Positions 6,846 to 13,271 of a DNA stretch of 24,497 nt are shown here, in pieces. Source of the DNA: a virus. The stretch's first letter is position 1, and each line of letters opens with the position of its first letter. The notes below the pieces were generated by a model, which did not search any database, was not told the origin of the DNA, and saw only the letters and a list, made by a program, of their open reading frames with translations. The translations under genes were made by a program, and so were the position numbers. The stretch is from IMG/VR virus record IMGVR_UViG_3300030012_003086, positions 1 through 24,497 of that record. One strand, 5' to 3'.

Positions 6846-7085
6846 ATGAGAAGAGCACAAAAAAACGGTATTCTGAAAGTAAAGCATAACAATTATCTTC
6901 AAAAAGAAAGAAGAAAAATACTCATAGCGCATAGGCTTCTAATTAGAAAAGAATGGGCAAAGGTTGATTGGTCGGGCAATCAAGAAGAGGCTTTAGCAAA
7001 GTTCAAGGGATATTACCCAATATCTGCCATTAAAAAGGCAGCCAAAATTAAGTGTGGGCCTCGACTACGCTCCTTATGGGAGTGA
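6846..7085 (+). CDS. Small basic hypothetical protein (79 aa)
   Basis: The ATG at 6846 is chosen because CAGGTGG lies 6 bases upstream; an in-frame GTG at 6837 is inside that SD. The protein begins MRRAQKNGILKVKHNNYLQK and is strongly basic over its first 45 residues (KERRKILIAHRLLIRKEWAK). The second half contains FKGYYPISAIKKAAK and ends RLRSLWE. The helical, basic make-up suggests nucleic-acid binding. It is a single-gene unit convergent with the minus-strand pair at 7172-7732. No family recognised. Confidence 0.7.
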   Translation: MRRAQKNGILKVKHNNYLQKERRKILIAHRLLIRKEWAKVDWSGNQEEALAKFKGYYPISAIKKAAKIKCGPRLRSLWE

Positions 7086-7113
7086 TAGTTGGGGTCTTCC
7101 TTGCTTATCAGCC

Positions 7114-7155
7114 CAAAGTGAATCAATACCATATGGTAGTGCTTTGCTGCTAACC
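7114..7155 (+). repeat. CCATATGG-centred repeat, copy 2 (degenerate)
   Basis: CAAAG (7114-7118), ACCATATGGT (7128-7137) and CTTTG (7142-7146) are present in the usual order. The flanking stems are weak: only GGTAG with CTAACC and a GC-TTT-GC core are seen. It lies between the 3' ends of two convergent genes. Confidence 0.6.
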
Positions 7156-7166
7156 CAAGAGTGGGC

Positions 7167-7196
7167 TTGGCTCAAGTTTTGAAACTCTTGAGCCAA
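7167..7196 (-). terminator. Hairpin across the 3' end of 7172-7390
   Basis: A perfect 10-bp inverted repeat TTGGCTCAAG (7167-7176) and CTTGAGCCAA (7187-7196) with a 10-base loop spans the last codons and stop of the minus-strand gene. There is no strong U-run, so it could act as a terminator or as an mRNA 3'-end stabiliser. Confidence 0.5.
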
Positions 7197-7390
7197 ACCC
7201 TGTCATTAGGCCATACTTGTAGGCCAACACTTCTTATAGCCAGCCAATAAGCGTATTTTTTCTCGTTATTGTCTTCTTCATCAATAAGATTAAGTAAAAT
7301 ATTAATTGCTTCTTTGAGGTCCGGTTCGATTACCGATTCAATCATTAACTCATTTATTCTATCTATTCTTTCATCCAAATTACTTATCAT
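7172..7390 (-). CDS. Small acidic protein, partial relative of second paralog family
   Basis: This 72-residue protein starts at an ATG behind AAGGAGATGATTAA, a strong SD that overlaps the end of the upstream gene at 7403. It has DLKEAINILLNLIDEEDNNE and then KYAYWLAIRSVGLQVWP. The second part resembles RDTYWGAIRNLGKKYADFP in the 9582-10091 protein and GEWDTIRNNGKYFDDFP in the 7914-8471 protein. It therefore looks like a short version of that family, keeping only the N-terminal half. It is probably co-transcribed with 7403-7732. Function unknown. Confidence 0.75.
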   Translation of the reverse strand: MISNLDERIDRINELMIESVIEPDLKEAINILLNLIDEEDNNEKKYAYWLAIRSVGLQVWPNDRVWLKSFKT

Positions 7391-7402
7391 TTAATCATCT
7401 CC

Positions 7403-7732
7403 TTAATTCCAACTATACATCGAATAAAAACTATGCCATTTTGGTATTTCTGTCGTTACGCCTGTCCAATAGTCTCCATTTAAAAACCACATATATTGGC
7501 GTTGTTGAATTCTTACCTTTGGTAATGCATTAAGTCGGCTTTTGGTTGTTGCAGTAGTCCATCCACAAGATGAAATAAATAGTCTGTTTTCGTTTGTAAT
7601 AAAAGCGATACAATTCCCATGTAGTAACATCTCTCTTGAACCGTCCTCATATACATTTACTTTGGTATTACCTCGATTAAATCGGTTTCCGTGTAATAGT
7701 GCTTGTGCTGCGTCTCTGCTTATCTTTGACAT
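7403..7732 (-). CDS. Conserved phage-type hypothetical protein
   Basis: The 109-residue product has the pattern of a small protein family I have seen in many tailed phages: an N-terminal helix (MSKISRDAAQALLHGNRF) and then SGNTKV-like beta strands, here NRGNTKVNVYEDGSREMLLH. LHGNCIAFI and a GW-x-T-x-T-T-K-S-R-L-N-A-L-P segment follow, then IQQRQYMWFLNGDYW near the C-terminus. The family function is not known to me. No SD is visible before the ATG. It heads a two-gene minus-strand unit, and repeat copy 3 lies 46 bases upstream of its start. Its presence is one of the better signs that the element is a virus. Confidence 0.85.
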   Translation of the reverse strand: MSKISRDAAQALLHGNRFNRGNTKVNVYEDGSREMLLHGNCIAFITNENRLFISSCGWTTATTKSRLNALPKVRIQQRQYMWFLNGDYWTGVTTEIPKWHSFYSMYSWN

Positions 7733-7777
7733 GTAAATAGGTATTAACGGCAGTATTACTTGGGGAGTTCATTTCAT

Positions 7778-7815
7778 CAACAAAGTTGCTACCATATGGT
7801 AGTATCTTTGTTACT
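7778..7815 (-). repeat. CCATATGG-centred structured repeat, copy 3
   Basis: CAAAG (7781-7785), ACCATATGGT (7791-7800) and CTTTG (7806-7810) form a symmetric 30-bp dyad with 5-base spacers on both sides. On the minus strand a small hairpin CAAC-TTT-GTTG (7778-7788) sits next to the palindrome, as in other copies. On the plus side AGTA and TACT can pair around the CTTTG. It lies upstream of the minus-strand gene starting at 7732. Confidence 0.7.
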
Positions 7816-7830
7816 TGGGTAGGGAGGGCT

Positions 7831-7866
7831 AAAAATGGTTAAAGAAACCATAGGGGGCGAACCCCC
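7831..7866 (-). terminator. Tandem terminator hairpins after 7914-8471
   Basis: Reading the minus strand past the stop at 7914, there is first a GC-rich hairpin (GGGGG 7853-7857 with CCCCC 7862-7866, four-base loop). ATGGTT/AACCAT follows (7835-7840 with 7846-7851), running straight into a T-run. This is a good intrinsic terminator for the minus-strand gene. Confidence 0.65.
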
Positions 7867-7913
7867 CATGATTTCGACTTCCCTGATGGGTGAAACTAGG
7901 CACTACAACCAAA

Positions 7914-8471
7914 TCAAGCCTTTTTGGTCTTCTTAACCGGTTTAGGTTTGATAGGTGGTGGATTAGGTGCATGTAGCGCACCTTCCAATAATGTAGTCCC
8001 TGCGGCATTATCTCGCTTTGCTTTGATTGATGCGTCTAATTCTTTGGTAACTAGAGTAATGATAGTCTCCTTCATTGACTCAAGTGCCCAATAGCCGCCC
8101 TTTCTAGCACTAGGCGTGATAACCAACCTTAGAACTTCCAAAACGCAGTCTTCTAGTTCATTGATGTGGGATTTAGCCACTTCAATATTATGAGACTTCC
8201 ATTTTATTTGCTCATCAGTGTGTGCTATGGAACCCGTCTTAATAACCGGAAAATCATCGAAATACTTTCCGTTATTGCGAATTGTGTCCCATTCGCCTTG
8301 TCGTTCTTTCAATTCGGCGGGTTCGTCACCTTTGATGTCTGTGGCAAAGTCAATAGACATCTTGATGAGCGAAAGCCGCTTCTTCTGCTTCGAGTCCAAT
8401 TGCGTTTCGTCTTGAGCGTCAACCCATGTCTGAATGACAATTAGATGCTTGTTAAAGTTAGCCAACTTCAT
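7914..8471 (-). CDS. Second-family paralog (P1), 185 aa
   Basis: It starts MKLANFNKHLIVIQTWVDA at an ATG behind GAGGTAAAAGC. Three features tie it to the 9582-10091 protein: the MKLxNxN start, the GEWDTIRNNGKYFDDFPVIKTG segment (residues about 65-87), and ITPSARKGGYWALESM (about residues 118-133). Both also end in a proline- and lysine-rich tail (NPPPIKPKPVKKTKK here). The rest is helical. Single-gene unit with its own terminators. Family function unknown; an abundant small structural or DNA-binding protein would fit the layout, but this is inference. Confidence 0.82.
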   Translation of the reverse strand: MKLANFNKHLIVIQTWVDAQDETQLDSKQKKRLSLIKMSIDFATDIKGDEPAELKERQGEWDTIRNNGKYFDDFPVIKTGSIAHTDEQIKWKSHNIEVAKSHINELEDCVLEVLRLVITPSARKGGYWALESMKETIITLVTKELDASIKAKRDNAAGTTLLEGALHAPNPPPIKPKPVKKTKKA

Positions 8472-8515
8472 GCTTTTACCTCATAAAAGGGCATTTAGCA
8501 CACATTAGGGTGCTT

Positions 8516-8582
8516 AACGGCAAAGAACCGTTTGTTACCATATGGTTGTAAACTTCTTTGAAGACGTAGTGCATTTACAACC
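8516..8582 (+). repeat. CCATATGG-centred structured repeat, copy 4
   Basis: CAAAG (8521-8525), ACCATATGGT (8537-8546) and CTTTG (8556-8560). To the right, the outer stem GGTTGTAAA (8544-8552) pairs with TTTACAACC (8574-8582) around CTTC-TTT-GAAG (8553-8563). To the left, AACGG (8516-8520) pairs with CCGTT (8528-8532) around the CAAAG. Both sides of the palindrome thus carry hairpins. It sits between divergent genes. Confidence 0.78.
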
Positions 8583-8625
8583 TTGAAGATTGAATAAGGG
8601 ATTTAATTACTAGGAGACATATTAT

Positions 8626-9357
8626 ATGGTAACTTACAAGAGAAAGGTTGAGTTTATCTATGGCAATAAGATGGATGACTTGACCTTTAGAAAACTAGGA
8701 GCAGAATTACAGAAGAACGGACTAACCATTATCTCTATGTTCAGAGACAATGTTGAATACGGTTTTAAGGAAGTAGTAACAACTAACGTCACTTATGATG
8801 TATTTGTTGCAGATGAAACCGTAGGCAGTTTTAGAGTATCTCAAGACGCAAGGGAAGCCGTTAGAATGCTAGAAAAACTAATCGAAGAAAGACCGATTAA
8901 CTCTAGGCTAGTATCTAATGCAACTAAAAAGAAGCAATGGAAAGAAATCTTTGGTGACATATTAATGGTTGATAAGAGAGTAATTCAATTAGACGGCTCT
9001 CAATCTATCTTTTGGGAAAGAGACATCACCTACCAATTGGAAGATGAAGAGGACGTTAAGATGAACGCTACCTTCAATAACAGTAACAGTGGCATGAAAT
9101 TAACCTTTGAGATAAAATGGTCGCCTGAAAATATTCAAAGAAAAGAAGCCATTGAAGAAAAGATGGTTGATTTGACATTGAATGATATGGCTACAATTCA
9201 GAAAGTAATTGAGAAGAAAATCAAACTCAAAAAGTTTGGTAGTTATGACATCAAAGAACCTACAATTAACTGTAAGTTTGATGCTATGACTCATACCACT
9301 TCAGAGTGTGCGCCGGATATAATCCAAAAAGTGCGTGACGCTAAGAAGGGTCTTTGA
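8626..9357 (+). CDS. Hypothetical protein (243 aa)
   Basis: The ATG at 8626 follows TAGGAGACATATTAT. The protein begins MVTYKRKVEFIYGNKMDDLT and is mixed alpha/beta: alternating strands (LTIISMFRDNVEYGFKEVV, YDVFVADETVGSFRV), a helix around residues 75-90, then further strands with ERDITYQLEDEEDVKMN. The C-terminal third is helical and lysine-rich. I cannot place it in a family and see no catalytic motif. It is a single-gene unit with repeat copy 4 upstream and a terminator hairpin downstream. Confidence 0.8.
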   Translation: MVTYKRKVEFIYGNKMDDLTFRKLGAELQKNGLTIISMFRDNVEYGFKEVVTTNVTYDVFVADETVGSFRVSQDAREAVRMLEKLIEERPINSRLVSNATKKKQWKEIFGDILMVDKRVIQLDGSQSIFWERDITYQLEDEEDVKMNATFNNSNSGMKLTFEIKWSPENIQRKEAIEEKMVDLTLNDMATIQKVIEKKIKLKKFGSYDIKEPTINCKFDAMTHTTSECAPDIIQKVRDAKKGL

Positions 9358-9416
9358 ATTCACGTCTCTCCGTGAAATAAACAAAAAAAACCGGTGTATT
9401 ATCTCCGTGAGTTTTT

Positions 9417-9441
9417 CCTCTAGTTCGGGCTAGGGGTTTTT
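9417..9441 (+). terminator. Terminator after 8626-9357
   Basis: CCTCTAG (9417-9423) pairs with CTAGGGG (9430-9436) with one wobble pair, and is followed by five T. A second small hairpin TTCACG/CGTGAA directly follows the stop codon near 9359-9376. Confidence 0.6.
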
Positions 9442-9448
9442 ATAGCGG

Positions 9449-9508
9449 CAAAGCAGTATCAACCATATGGTTGTTAATCGCTTTGCGAATGTAATGATAT
9501 TAACAACC
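9449..9508 (+). repeat. CCATATGG-centred structured repeat, copy 5
   Basis: CAAAG (9449-9453), ACCATATGGT (9462-9471) and CTTTG (9481-9485). The outer stem GGTTGTTAA (9469-9477) pairs with TTAACAACC (9500-9508) around TCGC-TTT-GCGA (9478-9488). Relative to copies 1 and 4 the outer stem has changed on both arms (TAAA to TTAA, TTTA to TTAA) and the small stem is entirely different but still paired. It precedes the gene at 9582. Confidence 0.78.
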
Positions 9509-9581
9509 CTATACTCCCCAAAGGCATATTATTGCGTCGGGAGAATAGTTAGACGCACTTAACTCACAGTAGGTGATTAAG

Positions 9582-10091
9582 ATGAAGTTAGAAAATTGGA
9601 ACATAAACGCTGCACAGGTTAGCCTGTGGTTGAAGAAAGAAGATAGGCCTGTTAACCCTGCAATTGAACTATCAATTATGCTAGGTAACGATGCCGAGAA
9701 TGACGATGAAAGAGACACTTATTGGGGTGCTATCAGAAATCTAGGTAAGAAATACGCAGATTTCCCGATGGCCCGCCGAGGCAGAGAATCGGACATCCCA
9801 CAAGAAGTAGTCCTCAATGCTACTTCTGTGAAGAACACAGTAATAGATGCCTTTGCCGGTATTTCTGACGCTGATGTTATTCTGTCCGTTATCCTGCCAC
9901 ATGGCCGAACCGGCGGAGCATATGCCTCTATTGAAGATTTGGCTCAAGATATGGGCGACAAAGCATACCGCACATTGCTTAAGGCTTACAATGCAAAGCC
10001 TGAGCAAAGATGGGATGGCTCAATGGATGGCAATGTGCCATTAATGACCCCGCCACCGGTCAAACAAAAAGGAGGCGACGAGGAAGAGTGA
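9582..10091 (+). CDS. Second-family paralog (P2), 169 aa
   Basis: The start is the ATG at 9582, 5 bases after AGGTGA; an in-frame GTG at 9573 is part of that SD, and MKLENWN then aligns with MKLANFN of the 7914-8471 protein. Shared blocks are the acidic ERDTYWGAIRNLGKKYADFP (residues about 46-65), a Gly-rich PHGRTGGAYASIEDLAQ (about 108-124), RWDGSMDGN near the end (RAYSTGVWDGN in the 10834 protein) and a TPPPVKQKGGDEEE tail. No enzymatic motif is visible. Single-gene unit; function unknown. Confidence 0.83.
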   Translation: MKLENWNINAAQVSLWLKKEDRPVNPAIELSIMLGNDAENDDERDTYWGAIRNLGKKYADFPMARRGRESDIPQEVVLNATSVKNTVIDAFAGISDADVILSVILPHGRTGGAYASIEDLAQDMGDKAYRTLLKAYNAKPEQRWDGSMDGNVPLMTPPPVKQKGGDEEE

Positions 10092-10128
10092 GTTTAACTC
10101 ATTCTCCCGTCGCACCCCTTTGGGGGCG
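10089..10128 (+). terminator. Hairpins after 9582-10091
   Basis: A TGAGTTTAACTCA palindrome covers the stop codon (10089-10101). A GC-rich hairpin, CGC-A-CCCC with GGGGGCG and a TTT loop, follows at 10111-10128. There is no T-run, so termination is only a possibility. Confidence 0.4.
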
Positions 10129-10147
10129 GAATTAGAATCCAAATGAG

Positions 10148-10192
10148 GGTTCTATTTCCGTTACACCGCAAAGCGAATATGAACCATATGGT
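10148..10192 (-). repeat. CCATATGG-centred structured repeat, copy 6 (opposite orientation)
   Basis: ACCATATGGT (10183-10192) is present, but here the full hairpin is on the left. The outer stem GGTTC (10148-10152) pairs with GAACC (10181-10185), enclosing CGC-AAA-GCG (10167-10175). On the minus strand this is the same order as in copies 1, 4 and 5, so this copy is inverted. It lies in the large gap after 9582-10091. Confidence 0.68.
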
Positions 10193-10299
10193 ATGGCGAA
10201 AATGACAACGAAAGAGCGGGTTTTTCCTAACCCATATATAAAATAAAGACAAAACAACGGTATCTGTCAAATACCTAAAATATCGTTGCAGTATAACGA

Positions 10300-10545
10300 A
10301 TCTTGTTCAATTGAATGTATAATAATAAATATATTATAATATATTATAGTAATCTAGCCAACACTTCTCATCAAAATTTTGAATGAGAAGATAAATAAAT
10401 CGGGCAAAAAAGAGAGGTTGTGTAACATAAATTATATATTTTTATTATTATTATCATTTATCATTATTATCATAGGGGGAGGGCCTTTCCTAAGATAGTC
10501 TTTACATAAGTCCTTTATTATAGGGCACTTATGTATCATATAGGG
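10300..10545. other. AT-rich, palindrome-rich gap: candidate replication origin
   Basis: The stretch 10311-10352 is almost pure A/T (ATATTATAATATATTATAG core), as is 10426-10478. Between them lies a 27-base near-palindrome, CTTCTCAT and ATGAGAAG around CAAAATTTTG (10364-10390). A 9-bp inverted repeat TACATAAGT/ACTTATGTA is at 10503-10511 with 10527-10535. G-rich purine runs flank this (10482-10490, 10542-10560). There is no reading frame of note. The make-up resembles an origin or a strong regulatory region; it could also just be a degenerate spacer. Confidence 0.35.
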
Positions 10546-10566
10546 AGAGAGAAAGGGAGGCCCCCC

Positions 10567-10671
10567 ATGATAAGAGAAGAGAAGTATTGTTTTTGCAGGT
10601 TTGAAGGGTTTCTGCTAGGGTTGTGTTGCATAACCATTGTTCTCACGTTTGATAAAGATAGTGAGAAGTAA
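10567..10671 (+). CDS. Possible small membrane peptide (34 aa)
   Basis: An ATG at 10567 lies 6 bases after GGGAGG and opens a 34-residue frame. It starts MIREEKYCFCRF, followed by a hydrophobic run EGFLLGLCCITIVLTF (residues about 13-28) and a charged end DKDSEK. One membrane helix with charged ends is a sensible small-protein design, and the SD is good. The G-rich run may instead belong to the nearby palindromic DNA region, so this may be chance. Confidence 0.35.
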   Translation: MIREEKYCFCRFEGFLLGLCCITIVLTFDKDSEK

Positions 10672-10760
10672 CAGTGTTTTGCTAACCTCCGAATAATACG
10701 CATAAATTGGATTTAGATTATTAATACTGTGAGTGAAAAAGGCCCGCAGAATAGCGATTA

Positions 10761-10788
10761 GTCTTCCTTAATATACCCTCAGAAAGAT
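10761..10788 (+). promoter_or_regulatory. Candidate promoter of 10834 gene (duplicated block)
   Basis: The block GTCTTCCTTAATATA, a five-base spacer, then AGAAAGAT recurs at 16853-16880 before the ubiquitin-like gene, with the same spacing and 23 of 28 bases identical. TTAATATA would serve as an archaeal TATA box with a transcript start roughly 25 bases downstream, ahead of the ATG at 10834. Confidence 0.6.
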
Positions 10789-10833
10789 GCAATTTTGCCA
10801 AAAGTGGCAAGCAAAAAATAGGGAGTGAAAAAT

Positions 10834-11310
10834 ATGAATGATGAAGAATGGAATTTGGTAAGAGGACAGGTTGTTGAATATCTAGCAGCCGACGATAGTC
10901 TCAATGATTCGTTGAGGCAAATTGTCAATTTGAATTTGCAGATTGGTGATGGCGACGCTGAAGAAAGAGATGCAGTTTTGGGAGCATTGAAGTCTATCCT
11001 AAAAGGAAGACTAGGTTCACCTTTCGGAAAGAGAGGAAGCAAATCAACAGTGCCAGCACATGTTAGAGTTTCAATTGATACAGTAGGAAATCATGTAAGA
11101 GCAGCCGCTATTGCATATTTCAACAGTAGTCCATACATGCCTTTGATTATTAAAAGACACAGTAAATCCGGTGGAGGCCTTTTCGAGAATGCTGAAGATT
11201 ATGCTGATGTTATTGAAAAGCGTGAAAGGTCCAAACTACAAAGGGCTTATTCTACAGGCGTATGGGATGGAAATCTAGAGAATCTAGGTCCATCTGATGA
11301 AGAAGAGTGA
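10834..11310 (+). CDS. Second-family paralog (P3), 158 aa
   Basis: The ATG at 10834 follows GGGAGTGAAAAAT; an in-frame GTG at 10825 lies in the SD. The protein begins MNDEEWNLVRGQVVEYLAAD. It shares with the 9582-10091 product the acidic AEERDAVLGALKSILKGRL block, the basic RGSKSTVPAHVRVSIDTVGNH region (RGRESDIPQEVVLNATSVKN there), SKSGGGLFENAEDYAD, and an end with YSTGVWDGNLENLG and DEEE. It is transcribed alone, from a promoter block also present before the ubiquitin-like gene, and is closed by a strong hairpin. Function unknown. Confidence 0.83.
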   Translation: MNDEEWNLVRGQVVEYLAADDSLNDSLRQIVNLNLQIGDGDAEERDAVLGALKSILKGRLGSPFGKRGSKSTVPAHVRVSIDTVGNHVRAAAIAYFNSSPYMPLIIKRHSKSGGGLFENAEDYADVIEKRERSKLQRAYSTGVWDGNLENLGPSDEEE

Positions 11311-11357
11311 ATTGTTTCAATAGGCAATTTATTGTATATACCTTAACGGGTAAATTT

Positions 11358-11395
11358 GCCTCCCACCTCTCTTAGGGGAAGTGGGAGGCTTATCT
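11358..11395 (+). terminator. Terminator between convergent genes
   Basis: A perfect 9-bp stem GCCTCCCAC (11358-11366) with GTGGGAGGC (11381-11389) is followed on the plus strand by TTATCTTTCTTT. It ends the 10834 gene and could also stop transcripts of the minus-strand gene at 11410. Confidence 0.75.
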
Positions 11396-11409
11396 TTCTT
11401 TATGTAATA

Positions 11410-11610
11410 TTACTGAACAAATGTTACACCGGTAAAAAATGTGTTACCCTCGGTGGCCTCCTGACCTATACTAGCGGTCCACCCTTCCATTGAGCAAAGG
11501 TGAATACCGCATTGATTTTTACACAGGTCGAGAACGGGTGCGACTAAAGATGTAAGAACAGAAATAAATCTGTTTTGTTCTCCTTGTGTAATACATTCAC
11601 CTTTGCTCAC
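11410..11610 (-). CDS. Possible small protein (66 aa, GTG start)
   Basis: This frame starts at a GTG at 11610, 6 bases from the tRNA gene on the other strand. It gives MSKGECITQGEQNRFISVL, a hydrophobic helix (TSLVAPVLDLCKNQC), GIHLCSMEGWTASIGQEAT and a beta-like end TFFTGVTFVQ. Composition and codon use look like a real protein, it fills an otherwise empty 220-bp stretch, and it abuts a terminator placed properly for a convergent gene. Against it: no separate SD and little room for a promoter. Not a known family. Confidence 0.5.
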   Translation of the reverse strand: MSKGECITQGEQNRFISVLTSLVAPVLDLCKNQCGIHLCSMEGWTASIGQEATEGNTFFTGVTFVQ

Positions 11611-11616
11611 CTATAT

Positions 11617-11777
11617 GGGCTATTGGCGCAGTCAGGCAGCGCAACGGGCTTTTAATGAGGTTTGATAGTTAAAACAAACATGTCACCTCTGATTATCTAG
11701 TCCCCTTGTTCAACTTGGATGAGTTTGTTTCCTCAAAAGAAATCCGTTGGTCGCAGGTTCAAATCCTGCATAGCCCG
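11617..11777 (+). tRNA. tRNA-Lys(UUU) with 87-nt bulge-helix-bulge intron
   Basis: The acceptor stem GGGCTAT/ATAGCCC (11617-11623, 11770-11776) is perfect, and the discriminator is G at 11777 as expected for Lys. The D-stem is GCGC/GCGC, the anticodon stem ACGGG/TCCGT, the anticodon TTT at 11651-11653, and the T-stem GCAGG/CCTGC with loop TTCAAAT. CCA is not encoded. The intron (11655-11741) follows position 37. Both splice sites lie in 3-base bulges (TAA and AAA) separated by a 4-bp helix CTTT/AAAG, and a TGAGG/CCTCA helix leads into the intron. This 3-4-3 form is the substrate of archaeal tRNA-splicing endonuclease. The intron has no reading frame. Confidence 0.93.
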
Positions 11778-11839
11778 TCATATTCAAGTGTATTAGACAC
11801 ATTTCACATTCCCTAACAGGAAAAATAGGAGGAATAAAA

Positions 11840-13270
11840 ATGATAAATGGAACAATAGAACAAAACGCAATATGGGAAGCAATTGAACATGGTGAAGGAC
11901 ATGTAATTGTTAATGCTGGTGCAGGAACCGGTAAGACATTTACAATTGTCGAAGGTGCAAATAGAATTGGTGATAAGAAAGCCGCATTCTTAGCATTTAA
12001 CAAATCAATCGCTACTGAATTACAGAAGAAACTACCGGATGAGGTTGAAGCAAAAACATTTCATGCATTTGGTTTTGCAGCACTGCGAAATGCAGGAATC
12101 AGAACAAAAGTGAATAATTTTAAAGTAAACAATATCATCGGTGAATTGCTAGGTAAGGATTATTTCGTTACACCGCTAAAGAAATTAATATCTCTAGTAA
12201 AGGGTGCTATGTATGATGGAACTAACACAAGCGAAATTAGAAGTTTAATTGATGAATATAATATTCAATTTCAGTCTGAAAGAGAAGAACAACAAGCAAT
12301 TACTTCAATACCTGCAATTCTAAAACAGTGCAGCGAACAGACACATATTATTGATTTTGATGATATGATTTGGCTACCGCTAGTAAATAACTATCCTTTG
12401 CCTCATTACGACATTATGTTTGTTGATGAAGCGCAGGATTTTAATGAAGCACAAAGAGAATTAATCAGCAGATGCGTAAATGGTGGCCGATGTATTATTG
12501 TTGGTGATAAAAATCAAGCAATCTATGGATTTAGAGGTGCTGATAGCAATTCAATCGCTAGATTTGTTGAGAGACTTGAGAATGGCAAGAGAGAAATAAG
12601 CCATTTCTCTTTAACAATTACATGGCGTTGTCCTAAATCGGTTGTTTCTGAAGCGAACCGATATGTGGCAGACTACAAAGCACATACAAATGCTATCGGT
12701 GGCAATGTAGTAGTAAATGCAGCCTTTGTTCCTCTAAGGAATGATATGGTGTTGTGCCGATATAATGCACCTTTAGTGAGTGCATTTTACGATTTAATTA
12801 GTCAAGGTAAATCAGCCTACATTCTAGGCAAAGATATGACTAAGGGCCTAATTGCAGCAGTTGAGAAAATTTCTAAGAATCATCAAATGGGTGTTGAAGA
12901 GTTCTTGAATTTATTTATGACTGATTTTGAATACAATTACAATAAACTTCTAAGACAAGATAAGGAAAATCAGGCCTTTGCATTAGAAGATAAGAAAGAT
13001 TGTATTCTAGTATTTGCTGATAAAGCAACAACCGTTGGTGGAATCATCAGCGAAATTAAGAGAGTATTCGATGGTAATGATGAAGGCGAGATTATGCTTT
13101 CAACAGTCCACAAGGCTAAAGGATTAGAGGCAGATAATGTCTATATTCTAGCAACAAATAGAATGCCTCATCCAAAGGGCGGCAGTGAAGAGAATAACAT
13201 TTGTTATGTGGCTATCACAAGAGCAAAGAAGAATCTATTCTATGTTGGTCCTAAACCGGGAGTGAATTGA
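11840..13270 (+). CDS. UvrD/Rep-like superfamily 1 DNA helicase
   Basis: This 476-residue protein carries the main SF1A motifs in order: Walker A AGAGTGKT (residues 26-33), Ia/Ib FLAFNKSIATELQ and AKTFHAFG (50-78), Walker B VDEAQD (195-200), motif III GDKNQAIYGFRGAD (222-235), TWRCP (261-265), motif V STVHKAKGLE (421-430) and motif VI YVAITRAKK (456-464). It would use ATP to unwind DNA in replication or repair. At 476 residues it is much shorter than bacterial UvrD/PcrA (about 700), with reduced 1B/2B insertions. The ATG follows AGGAGGAATAAAA. It is the first protein gene after the tRNA and heads a long operon. Confidence 0.93.
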   Translation: MINGTIEQNAIWEAIEHGEGHVIVNAGAGTGKTFTIVEGANRIGDKKAAFLAFNKSIATELQKKLPDEVEAKTFHAFGFAALRNAGIRTKVNNFKVNNIIGELLGKDYFVTPLKKLISLVKGAMYDGTNTSEIRSLIDEYNIQFQSEREEQQAITSIPAILKQCSEQTHIIDFDDMIWLPLVNNYPLPHYDIMFVDEAQDFNEAQRELISRCVNGGRCIIVGDKNQAIYGFRGADSNSIARFVERLENGKREISHFSLTITWRCPKSVVSEANRYVADYKAHTNAIGGNVVVNAAFVPLRNDMVLCRYNAPLVSAFYDLISQGKSAYILGKDMTKGLIAAVEKISKNHQMGVEEFLNLFMTDFEYNYNKLLRQDKENQAFALEDKKDCILVFADKATTVGGIISEIKRVFDGNDEGEIMLSTVHKAKGLEADNVYILATNRMPHPKGGSEENNICYVAITRAKKNLFYVGPKPGVN

Positions 13271-13271
13271 A

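Noticed and set aside
11655-11741. tRNA intron as a possible box C/D guide RNA
   Set aside because: ATGAGG, CTGA and GATGAG fragments occur, but not with the order and spacing of proper C, D, C' and D' boxes.
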